7,309 nucleotides of DNA from Akkermansiaceae bacterium (GTDB lineage Bacteria > Verrucomicrobiota > Verrucomicrobiia > Verrucomicrobiales > Akkermansiaceae), in assembly GCA_025457805.1 (NCBI GenBank), contig JALOTR010000123.1:1-7309 (forward strand). The letters are read 5' to 3'. The translations under genes were made by a program, and so were the position numbers. Within the stretch, counting starts at the first letter, position 1. Each line of letters opens with the position of its first letter. The notes beneath the pieces are model-generated. The model was given only the letters and a program-made list of their open reading frames with translations. It had not been told where the DNA came from and made no database searches. Below, piece by piece: positions 1 to 6,042 of this stretch.

Positions 1-638
1 CCTGCCGCACCGGTGACGATGAATGCCACGCGCCAGCCGGTGACGTGCGTGAGGATCTGGGTGACCCAGTTCATTTTCTCCGCATAGGGATAAGTCGCCA
101 GCGGGATCACAATGTAGGGGGCCAGCGTCGCGCCGATGGTGGCTCCCATCGTGTAGAAACCGATCGCAAGAGCGCGTTCGCGGGCGGGAAACCATTCGGA
201 CACCGCCTTGGACGCAGCCGGCCAGACGCCTGCCTCGCCGAGGCCGAGGGCAAAACGGCAGACCCCCATCGAGCGCACGCCCTGCGCTGCGGCAGTGACC
301 ATGTTTGCGACGGACCACCAGACGACAAACAAGACCATGCCGGCCCGCGTGCCCATTTTGTCGGTGATGCGGCCGGAGATCAGATAGGCGATGGTATAGG
401 CCACGAGGAAAATGTTCACCACGTTCGCATACTCGCGGTCATCCATGTCCAGATCCGCCTGAATGGTGGGCGCGAGGGCGGAGAGGGTTTGCCGGTCCAC
501 ATAGTTCAGGACGGCGGCTCCGAAGAGTAGGACGATGATCCACCAACGCAGGCCGGGAATGATGATGCGCTTTTGCGCACGGGCTGTTCCGGACGGGTCG
601 CGGGGTGCTGGATTGGGTTCTTTGGGTGGCGATGACAC
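1..638 (-). CDS. MFS transporter, anion:cation symporter (ExuT/GudP-like) family; N-terminal part only
   Basis: This is an inner-membrane secondary transporter, probably importing an organic anion such as a hexuronate or aldarate with a cation. The frame runs off the left edge, so about 212 residues are visible, roughly the first half of a usual 430-450 residue protein. Visible marks: the first membrane helix begins near residue 32 and ends in LNYVDRQTLS (44-53), the family's NY-x-DR signature; MFS motif A appears as GRITDKMG (89-96); the fourth-helix region reads GLGEAGVWPAASKAVSEWFP and is followed by ARERALAIGFY, typical of ExuT relatives. The frame has no ATG between its upstream stop and the first helix. 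The GTG at 638-636 is the only usual start codon there, giving a polar N-terminal tail of about 30 residues rich in Pro, Ser and Arg. No Shine-Dalgarno site precedes it, so the exact start is uncertain. It is divergent from the XylR-like regulator, a common arrangement for a regulator and its target. The substrate is inferred from family only. Confidence 0.88.
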   Translation of the reverse strand, partial: MSSPPKEPNPAPRDPSGTARAQKRIIIPGLRWWIIVLLFGAAVLNYVDRQTLSALAPTIQADLDMDDREYANVVNIFLVAYTIAYLISGRITDKMGTRAGMVLFVVWWSVANMVTAAAQGVRSMGVCRFALGLGEAGVWPAASKAVSEWFPARERALAIGFYTMGATIGATLAPYIVIPLATYPYAEKMNWVTQILTHVTGWRVAFIVTGAA

Positions 639-738
639 GGAGAGGCGATGATTCGTGTTGGCGGATTCGAGCGGAAGAAGTCCGATGTGGGTTCACCGGG
701 TTCCAACAAGATACGTTTGAGGATAGGAGGGATTTCAC

Positions 739-765
739 TTGCCGACCATGAGTAAGTGCGCATGA
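739..765 (+). other. Possible eight-codon leader ORF of the regulator gene
   Basis: A perfect AGGAGG lies at 725-730. Eight bases later a TTG opens the reading frame MPTMSKCA, which ends in TGA at 763-765, 25 bases before the regulator ATG. An in-frame ATG at 748 could be an alternative start, though it is 17 bases from the AGGAGG. This is the only consensus Shine-Dalgarno sequence I noticed properly placed before any start in the window, and the regulator itself has none. It could be a leader peptide that couples translation to the regulator, or chance. The ORF overlaps the first TGCGCA box. Confidence 0.2.
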
Positions 766-783
766 TTTATGTGATTTTGCGCA
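757..783. promoter_or_regulatory. Paired TGCGCA boxes in the divergent control region, candidate operator
   Basis: The self-complementary hexamer TGCGCA occurs at 757-762 and again at 778-783, exactly 21 bp apart (two helical turns), with an AT-rich stretch between. AraC/XylR-type dimers bind repeated half-sites spaced by about two turns, so this could be where the adjacent regulator binds to control itself and the divergent transporter. It lies just upstream of the regulator ATG, which would suit autorepression. No convincing -35/-10 pair could be assigned on either strand between 639 and 790. Binding is inference; only the repeat and its spacing are seen. Confidence 0.35.
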
Positions 784-790
784 AGCGCTC

Positions 791-1972
791 ATGAAGGATA
801 AAACCATTCAAACCTCGGATACCAAGCGAGTTGCGGTCCTTGTGGACACGTCCACGACGTGGGGTCGCGACGTGATTGCCGGCGTCCACCGCTACAGCCG
901 TGGCAACGTCGGCTGGCAGTTGTTTGTGGAACCCCGCGGCGTGGAACAGCGGACCTGGCTGCCCGCCGGGTGGAAGGGCGATGGCGTGATCGCCCGCGTG
1001 GGCTTCGCCGATCTCGCCAAGCGCTTGCGGGCCTTGAAGCTTCCTGTGGTGAATGTTTCCGGCATCACCCTGCCCAAAGTGGATTTCCCCCGGGTGGTAT
1101 CGGATCAGGTGGAGGCGGCGACGATGGCGGCGGAGCATCTGATGGACCGCGGATTCAAGCACTTCGCCTACTTCAGTTTGCTTGGGCTCGAATATGTGGC
1201 CGAGCACCAGCAGGCCTTCGCGGATGCCTTGCGGCTGGAGGGGCATGGTTGCGAGGTCTTCGCCGTGCAACCCCAACTCGGCGCGGAGCCGGATTGGAAT
1301 CTGGACATGAAACGCCTCGGCAAGTGGATGGCCGGTCTGCCGAAGCCACTCGCCATTTTCACATGGAACAGCAGCAGCGCCCGCGAGCTGATCTATGCCT
1401 GCATGCATGCCGGACTCGCCGTCCCGGAAGAGGTCGCGGTGCTCAGTGGTTCCGATGATGACCTTTTCTGCGAGGTCACCCCGGTGCCGATCTCCGCGGT
1501 GCAACTCGGTTGCGAGCAAATCGGTTATCGGGCCGCAGCCGAACTGGATGCAATGATGACCGAACCAGGCACCCCGCCGGAAAAGGAAATTCTCATTCCA
1601 CCGCAGGGAGTCGTGGACCGGCGATCGACCGATACCCTTGCCGTGGAAGATCCGGCGATGGTCAAGGCCCTGCGATTCATTCGGGAGAATCCGGCGCGGA
1701 TCATGCAGGTGGATGACGTCGCGCGTCAGGCAGGCCTGTGCCGGCGTGCGCTTGAACTGCGGTTTCAAAACCTGTTAGGCCGCTCGCCCGCCGCAGAGAT
1801 CCGGCGGGTGCGCATCGATCGTGCGATCGAACTGCTGCAACGGACCACGCTTTCGGTGGCGGCGGTGGCGGAGCGCTCCGGATTCAGCAGTCCGGAATAC
1901 ATGGCATCGGTCTTCCGCGCCCATCTGTCCACCACGCCGCTGCATTATCGCAAGCAGGAGCCGAAGTCCTGA
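791..1972 (+). CDS. XylR-like transcriptional regulator (sugar-binding domain plus AraC-type HTH)
   Basis: This is a cytoplasmic, ligand-responsive DNA-binding protein of 393 residues, almost the same length as E. coli XylR (392). Residues about 12-275 form the LacI/GalR-like periplasmic-binding-protein fold, starting RVAVLVDTSTTWGRDVIAGV. The linker region carries RRSTD (277-281) and then DPAMVKALRFIREN, both closely resembling the same part of E. coli XylR. The C-terminal AraC domain has two helix-turn-helix units: the first around DDVARQAGLCRRALELRF (from 308), the second around LSVAAVAERSGF (ending near 365), followed by SSPEYMASVFRAH and the family's closing TTPLHYRK. The start is the first ATG after an in-frame TGA at 749-751; no other usual start codon lies between, and no Shine-Dalgarno is present. 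It is divergent from the transporter and 141 bp upstream of the secreted-protein gene, so both are likely targets. The effector cannot be read: verrucomicrobial and planctomycete genomes carry many paralogues of this type, so the symbol xylR and a xylose effector are not claimed. Confidence 0.93.
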   Translation: MKDKTIQTSDTKRVAVLVDTSTTWGRDVIAGVHRYSRGNVGWQLFVEPRGVEQRTWLPAGWKGDGVIARVGFADLAKRLRALKLPVVNVSGITLPKVDFPRVVSDQVEAATMAAEHLMDRGFKHFAYFSLLGLEYVAEHQQAFADALRLEGHGCEVFAVQPQLGAEPDWNLDMKRLGKWMAGLPKPLAIFTWNSSSARELIYACMHAGLAVPEEVAVLSGSDDDLFCEVTPVPISAVQLGCEQIGYRAAAELDAMMTEPGTPPEKEILIPPQGVVDRRSTDTLAVEDPAMVKALRFIRENPARIMQVDDVARQAGLCRRALELRFQNLLGRSPAAEIRRVRIDRAIELLQRTTLSVAAVAERSGFSSPEYMASVFRAHLSTTPLHYRKQEPKS

Positions 1973-1981
1973 GTGGATGCA

Positions 1982-2012
1982 TGGCGTGTTGTTTGGCGTG
2001 TCAAATTTGGCA
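1982..2012. promoter_or_regulatory. Direct repeat and overlapping palindrome upstream of the secreted-protein gene
   Basis: TGGCGTGT occurs at 1982-1989 and again at 1994-2001, a 12-bp period. It runs into TGTCAAATTTGGCA (1999-2012), a 14-bp near-perfect palindrome with only the third base pair off. Such an arrangement about 100 bp before the ATG at 2114 could be a regulator site for the 821-residue protein gene. No copy of the TGCGCA boxes is present here, so it need not be bound by the neighbouring regulator. No clear -35/-10 pair was found. Confidence 0.25.
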
Positions 2013-2015
2013 GAC

Positions 2016-2039
2016 CGGGACAACAAAGTGCAGGTCCCG
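2016..2039 (+). terminator. Weak hairpin after the regulator gene
   Basis: CGGGAC (2016-2021) pairs with GTCCCG (2034-2039) across a 12-base loop, 44 bp after the regulator stop. There is no U-run after it, so it is at best a weak or factor-dependent terminator. It could equally be part of a control region for the following gene, or chance. Confidence 0.2.
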
Positions 2040-2113
2040 TGAACAAAACCCAGGTTGCCGGACCGTAATGCGTGGCCGTTTGTGTCCGCTTCTCATTTTG
2101 ATTCCGTTCTTAC

Positions 2114-4579
2114 ATGAAAATTCAATCCTTTAGAAAACTTCTACCGGCTATCCTGTTCGCCGGATTGTCCCTCTCAGCCCCCGCCGCCGAACCTGCTTCA
2201 TGGAGCGGCATCTATCCCCACCTTGCATACTACAACGAGGAAGGCGAATGCGGAACCGGTGCGGTGGTGCCATGGGCAGGGCGTCTTTGGGTCATTACAT
2301 ATGGACCGCACTTGCCTTTTGGATCCACGGACAAGTTGTATGAAATCACGCCGGACCTCCAGCTCACCTTGCGCCCGGAAAGCGTCGGCGGCACCCCGGC
2401 CAACCGCATGATCCACCGCGAGTCCAAGCAACTCATCATCGGCCCCTATTTCATCGATGAAAACCGCAAGGTGCGCGTGGTTTCTCCGAAAGATATGCCT
2501 GGCCGGCTCACTGGAAACGCACGGCATCTCACAGATCCCGCCGGCAAGATCTATTTCGCCACCATGGAAGAGGGGCTCTACGAAGTGGATGTGAAATCCC
2601 TCGAAGTCAAAGGACTCATCAAGGATAGCAACCCGGTCAAACCCGGCCAGACGAACGAAAAATCCCCGGCCACAGTGGCATCACAACTTCCCGGTTATCA
2701 TGGCAAGGGCCTATACTCCGGCCATGGCCGCGTGATCTATGCCAACAATGGTGAGCGTGGCAAAGCCGCGGAAACCGATCCCCGCACGCCGAGTGGCGCA
2801 CTTGGCGAATGGAGCGGGGAAGGGGACTGGAAACTCGTGCGGCGCAATCAGTTCACCGAAGTCACCGGCCCCGGCTGCATCGAGGGCAATGCGGAGCCGG
2901 ACAAGGATCCCATCTGGAGCATGGGTTGGGACTCGCGCTCGCTCATTCTCATGGTGATGGATGCCGGGAAATGGCATGCCTACCGCCTGCCGAAACCAAG
3001 TCATTGTTATGATGGTGCACACGGCTGGAATACCGAGTGGCCGCGCATCCGCGAAGTGGGTGGCAAGGATATGCTCATGACGATGCATGGCATGTTCTGG
3101 AGTTTTCCCAAAACCTTCACGGCTGCCAACTCCGCGGGTATCCGGCCGCGATCGACTTATCTCAAAGTCATCGGTGATTTCTGCAAATGGAACGACCGCC
3201 TCGTCTTCGGATGTGATGATGCCGCCAAGTCCGCATTCCTCAACTCCAAGGATGGTGGAAACTATCTCGCACCTCCCGGTCAATCGCATTCGAACCTCTG
3301 GTTCACCTCCACCGATACACCAGACCTGTTAGGCACGCCCATCGGCCGTGGTTCCGTCTGGCTGCGCGAGGATCTCGCCGCCGGAGCCAGCTCGGAGCCT
3401 TTCCTGTTTGCCGGTTTTGATCGCCGCACCCTGCATCTGTCCCACAAGTCGGCAAAAACCGCACGCTTTGTTCTGGAAGTGGATGTAGCAGGCAAGGGCG
3501 CATGGACCCAGCTTCGTGAAGTGGATGTGCCTGCCGGTGGTTCCGTGCGGGTCGATTTCTCCGCCAGCGACAAAGGCGAATGGATCCGCCTGCGTGCGGA
3601 AACCGATGCCAAGTCCACCAGCGCATCCTTCCTCTACAGCGATGCCGAAAAGCGCGGCACGACTCCCGACAAGATGTTCAGCGGCCTCGCGAAATCCGAC
3701 TCCACCACCGCCAGTGCCGGATGGATGCGGGCACGTGGCAGCAACAAACGCACCATGCTTCTCTCCGCCTGCGCAACCGGGTCCAAGCCCGATGGCAGCA
3801 GTTATTATGAACTCGATGCGGAGATGAAACTCAAGCCGCTCACCACTCCACCCGCCGAGGCGGAAACTCGGATGGGCACCAAGATCATGCATGGCGACCT
3901 GCGGGTGGAGCCATCTTCCATCGTCTTCAAGGATCTCGCAGGAAACCAATGGCGTTTGCCGCGTGGCGCAGCTGCGTTCGACAAGTTGACCGAGTCCGGC
4001 GTCGTCCGCATCCAGCGTGAGATCTGCACGGAACGTTATATCTTCAACTGCCACGGCAGCTTCTATGAACTGCCCACGGAAAACGCAGGCGGCATTGCCA
4101 AGATCCGCCCGGTTTCCAGCCACAATCTTGCCATCAGCGACTTTACCTCCTATCGCGGATTGTTCGTCATGACCGGCATCGAGCCAGGCGTTTCCAGTCC
4201 TCACATCATCCGCTCCGAGGATGGCAAGGCTGCGGTGTGGGCCGGTGCGATTGACGATCTCTGGAAGCTCGGCAAACCCACCGGCAAGGGCGGTCCCTGG
4301 CTGGAATCGGATGTGAAGGCCGGCCTTGCATCGGACCCCTATCTCTTCACCGGTTATGATCAGAAGAGCATCGAACTCTCCAACAAGGGAGCTGCCGATG
4401 CCAGCTTCACGATCCAACTCGATCCCACTGGCGAAGGCGATTGGGTGGACTATCAGAAATTCGACCTCAAGGCCGGAGCCACCCTCAAGCACGAGTTTCC
4501 GGAAGCCTGCCAAGCTTACTGGCTGAGGGTCGTTTCATCCATCGATACAAAGGCGAGCGCGCAATTGGAATATCGCTGA
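2114..4579 (+). CDS. Exported protein of unknown function with a large internal duplication
   Basis: This 821-residue protein has an apparent Sec signal peptide: MKIQSFRKLLPAILFAGLSL, then SAPAAEP, with likely signal peptidase I cleavage near residue 24-25. It should act in the periplasm or outside the cell; there is no further membrane helix and no lipobox cysteine. I cannot assign a catalytic family. The mature N-terminus (about 28-180) has short strand-like repeats such as GRLWVITYG and KIYFATMEEGLYEVD that suggest a beta-propeller. Two homologous modules follow, about 270-509 and 597-821. Matching landmarks are WHAYRLPK (287-294) with QWRLPRG (612-618), MHGMFWSFP (324-332) with CHGSFYELP (646-654), and in each copy's end domain SEPFLFAGFD with SDPYLFTGYD, followed by a beta-rich stretch closing in SFLYS or AQLEYR. 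The ATG is the first start after the intergenic region and gives a proper signal peptide; no Shine-Dalgarno is seen. It follows the XylR-like regulator in the same direction, suggesting a role in recognising or processing a carbohydrate. That role is inference. Confidence 0.9.
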   Translation: MKIQSFRKLLPAILFAGLSLSAPAAEPASWSGIYPHLAYYNEEGECGTGAVVPWAGRLWVITYGPHLPFGSTDKLYEITPDLQLTLRPESVGGTPANRMIHRESKQLIIGPYFIDENRKVRVVSPKDMPGRLTGNARHLTDPAGKIYFATMEEGLYEVDVKSLEVKGLIKDSNPVKPGQTNEKSPATVASQLPGYHGKGLYSGHGRVIYANNGERGKAAETDPRTPSGALGEWSGEGDWKLVRRNQFTEVTGPGCIEGNAEPDKDPIWSMGWDSRSLILMVMDAGKWHAYRLPKPSHCYDGAHGWNTEWPRIREVGGKDMLMTMHGMFWSFPKTFTAANSAGIRPRSTYLKVIGDFCKWNDRLVFGCDDAAKSAFLNSKDGGNYLAPPGQSHSNLWFTSTDTPDLLGTPIGRGSVWLREDLAAGASSEPFLFAGFDRRTLHLSHKSAKTARFVLEVDVAGKGAWTQLREVDVPAGGSVRVDFSASDKGEWIRLRAETDAKSTSASFLYSDAEKRGTTPDKMFSGLAKSDSTTASAGWMRARGSNKRTMLLSACATGSKPDGSSYYELDAEMKLKPLTTPPAEAETRMGTKIMHGDLRVEPSSIVFKDLAGNQWRLPRGAAAFDKLTESGVVRIQREICTERYIFNCHGSFYELPTENAGGIAKIRPVSSHNLAISDFTSYRGLFVMTGIEPGVSSPHIIRSEDGKAAVWAGAIDDLWKLGKPTGKGGPWLESDVKAGLASDPYLFTGYDQKSIELSNKGAADASFTIQLDPTGEGDWVDYQKFDLKAGATLKHEFPEACQAYWLRVVSSIDTKASAQLEYR

Positions 4580-4618
4580 AAAGGTGGTTTTGCTTTTTCA
4601 ATCCAAGAACCAAAGTTG

Positions 4619-4726
4619 AACCACAGATTGCGCAGATTGACACAGATTTTCGGGAGCTATGGATAATGTTGCCCAAACACCAATCTTGAATGGAATCAAT
4701 CTGTGTTATCTGTGTAATCCGTGGTC
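4619..4726. repeat. Imperfect inverted-repeat element, CCACAGATT type
   Basis: The left arm (4619-4650) is built of near-tandem CAGATT units about 9-10 bp apart. The right arm (4694-4726) reads, on the other strand, CCACGGATTACACAGAT and on, so the arms are complementary with a few mismatches. The loop is about 43 bp and holds GGAGCTA (4653-4659) and TGCCCAAAC (4670-4678), both also found in the second element near the right end of the window. It sits between two convergent genes, 39 bp after the secreted-protein stop and 40 bp from the acyltransferase stop, so its transcript could fold and act as a bidirectional terminator or 3'-end stabiliser. This general type of dispersed repeat is common in several bacterial phyla. 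The rest of 4580-4766 holds nothing recognisable. Confidence 0.75.
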
Positions 4727-4766
4727 AAAAGAGGCCCGCCTTCACTCGCAGTTGCGGAATGCGTGT

Positions 4767-5936
4767 TCACTTCGAAACAGAAGCCGGGCGCTTGTCGAAA
4801 CGTTTGCCAAGATTCATGCCCGGCTTCTCCACCAGACGGTGAATGAGATATGCCGCGATCAACATGATCGGCACGGAAATCAAGGTCAGCAGGACAAGCG
4901 CCACCGGCGATGACATGCCGGGAGATACCTTGAGCATGCCATAAAGCACTGCGATCACCACCGGCCAATGCACGAGATAAAGCGGGAACGAGATGGTTCC
5001 TAACAATTGCAACGGCTTGAGGAGAAGGATCACGCGGACAAGCCCGAGGAGTTTGGAGATGATGTCATTTCCCCGCACCACGATGCAGCCGAAGCCGATC
5101 GCCCATGCAGCGAGGGCGACGGGATGCCATTGGGCGATCACGCCCAGCAGCAACAGGGCCACCGCACTCACACTGGCCAGCGGGCGGAATTTCTCCGAGT
5201 CCGAGAGATTGGCATACAAATGATAACTTCCGATCCCGATCAGGAACAAAGGAAGCTGCGCCGGGAAAAATGACAACTGCGGATTCTGCCAGAGATCCTT
5301 GTAGTGGAAGCCTGCCATCGCGATGAGGCCGATGACCAGCAAGCCGAGCCCGGATTTGACGCCGCGTGCAAGGAAAGGGGCCACGAGATAATACTGCCAT
5401 TCCAGCGTGATGCTCCAGGCTGGCACCAGGATGGTGCCGGTGGCTCCGGGCAGGAATTCCTTGGTCAGCAGGCCGTTGAGCAAGGTGAGATGCCAGAACA
5501 GATGGCTGCCGAAGGCGGATGCTTCCTGGTCGGCAAGGGTGCGCATCCAAGTGAAATAAATCGTATCTTTCCACGAAGCGGTTTGCAGGATGAAGGGCGT
5601 GAGCAACCCGGTGCCGATGGCCAGGGCGAGGCAGAACAGATAGACCGGATAGATCCGGAACACGCGGCCCCGCATGAAGCCGACATAGGATTGCCGGCGC
5701 TTGTGCAGGAGGAAGGAAATCGCAAAGCCGCTCAGGATGATGAAAGTGTCCACCGCAGGTCCGGCACTTACAAAAATTTCCCATGCGCCATTGAGCCGTT
5801 TTGGCCCGGGATTGTCCCAGTAACCGGTCAGGGCAAAGATATGCGAAAACGCAACCCACAGCGCGAGCAAGCCGCGCAGGCCATCGAGTTCATCCACGCG
5901 AGCAGGTGCGTATCCGGAGTTTGGGGGGGCGGACAT
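4767..5936 (-). CDS. Membrane acyltransferase, acyltransferase-3 (OafA/NodX-like) family
   Basis: This 389-residue integral membrane protein should transfer an acyl group, usually acetyl or succinyl, from the cytoplasm to a sugar on a surface polysaccharide, lipid or exported glycan. Family marks: DELDGLRGLLALWVAFSH (15-32) contains the R-x10-H pair (R21, H32) linked to catalysis; GPAVDTFIILSGF (59-71) matches the family's V-D-x-F-x-x-L-S-G-F motif; RVFRIYP (91-97) follows; WSITLEWQYY (174-183) carries the conserved Trp-Ser and Glu179; FPLYLVHWP leads to H323; and VEKPG (369-373) ends the last helix. About ten hydrophobic segments span the rest. The ATG at 5936-5934 is chosen because it leaves a short polar tail before the conserved start. 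A TTG at 6050 would add 38 proline- and arginine-rich residues without family character and overlap the transaldolase stop. It lies 106 bp downstream of the transaldolase on the same strand and may be cotranscribed. The acceptor is unknown. Confidence 0.92.
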   Translation of the reverse strand: MSAPPNSGYAPARVDELDGLRGLLALWVAFSHIFALTGYWDNPGPKRLNGAWEIFVSAGPAVDTFIILSGFAISFLLHKRRQSYVGFMRGRVFRIYPVYLFCLALAIGTGLLTPFILQTASWKDTIYFTWMRTLADQEASAFGSHLFWHLTLLNGLLTKEFLPGATGTILVPAWSITLEWQYYLVAPFLARGVKSGLGLLVIGLIAMAGFHYKDLWQNPQLSFFPAQLPLFLIGIGSYHLYANLSDSEKFRPLASVSAVALLLLGVIAQWHPVALAAWAIGFGCIVVRGNDIISKLLGLVRVILLLKPLQLLGTISFPLYLVHWPVVIAVLYGMLKVSPGMSSPVALVLLTLISVPIMLIAAYLIHRLVEKPGMNLGKRFDKRPASVSK

Positions 5937-5983
5937 GCCGCGCAGCCTGCACGGATTCAATGGATTAGGCAAGCCCGCGGTCG

Positions 5984-6002
5984 CCCCGGGAGGCTGCCGG
6001 GG
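5984..6002 (-). terminator. GC-rich hairpin between transaldolase and acyltransferase genes
   Basis: CCCCGG and CCGGGG form a six-pair stem around a seven-base loop (5990-5996) in the 106-bp gap. It lies about 40 bp after the transaldolase stop in the direction of transcription. No T-run follows, so it is not a standard intrinsic terminator. It may attenuate read-through from the strongly expressed type of gene upstream into the acyltransferase, or define an RNA end. Confidence 0.3.
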
Positions 6003-6042
6003 TGCCACGCAATGACGTAGGGTGAGCGGAAATCGCCCGGTC

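Noticed and set aside
506..763. 85-codon minus-strand frame overlapping the transporter start, possibly a frameshifted N-terminus
   Set aside because: The transporter frame is open from before its GTG through the first helix with no sign of a frameshift. The alternative frame has no hydrophobic or domain character.
767..1768. 333-codon open frame on the minus strand opposite the regulator gene
   Set aside because: Its translation is rich in His, Arg and Gly without any recognisable domain, and it lies wholly antisense to a gene with clear homology to XylR. It is a codon-bias shadow in GC-rich DNA.
3280..3626. Small minus-strand frames of about 110 codons
   Set aside because: Arg/Pro-rich shadows lying wholly within the secreted-protein gene, with no start signals or conserved features.
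3329..4513. 394-codon open frame on the minus strand inside the secreted-protein gene
   Set aside because: The plus-strand frame has a signal peptide and an internal protein-level duplication, which shows it is the real one. The antisense product has no family features.
4619..4726. CRISPR array, suggested by the repeated CAGATT units
   Set aside because: The units are about 10 bp apart with no spacers and are arranged as inverted arms, which is a palindromic repeat and not an array.
4659..4913. 84-codon plus-strand frame through the repeat and the acyltransferase 3' end
   Set aside because: It runs through repeat sequence and then antisense to the acyltransferase; the product has no domain and no ribosome-binding site.
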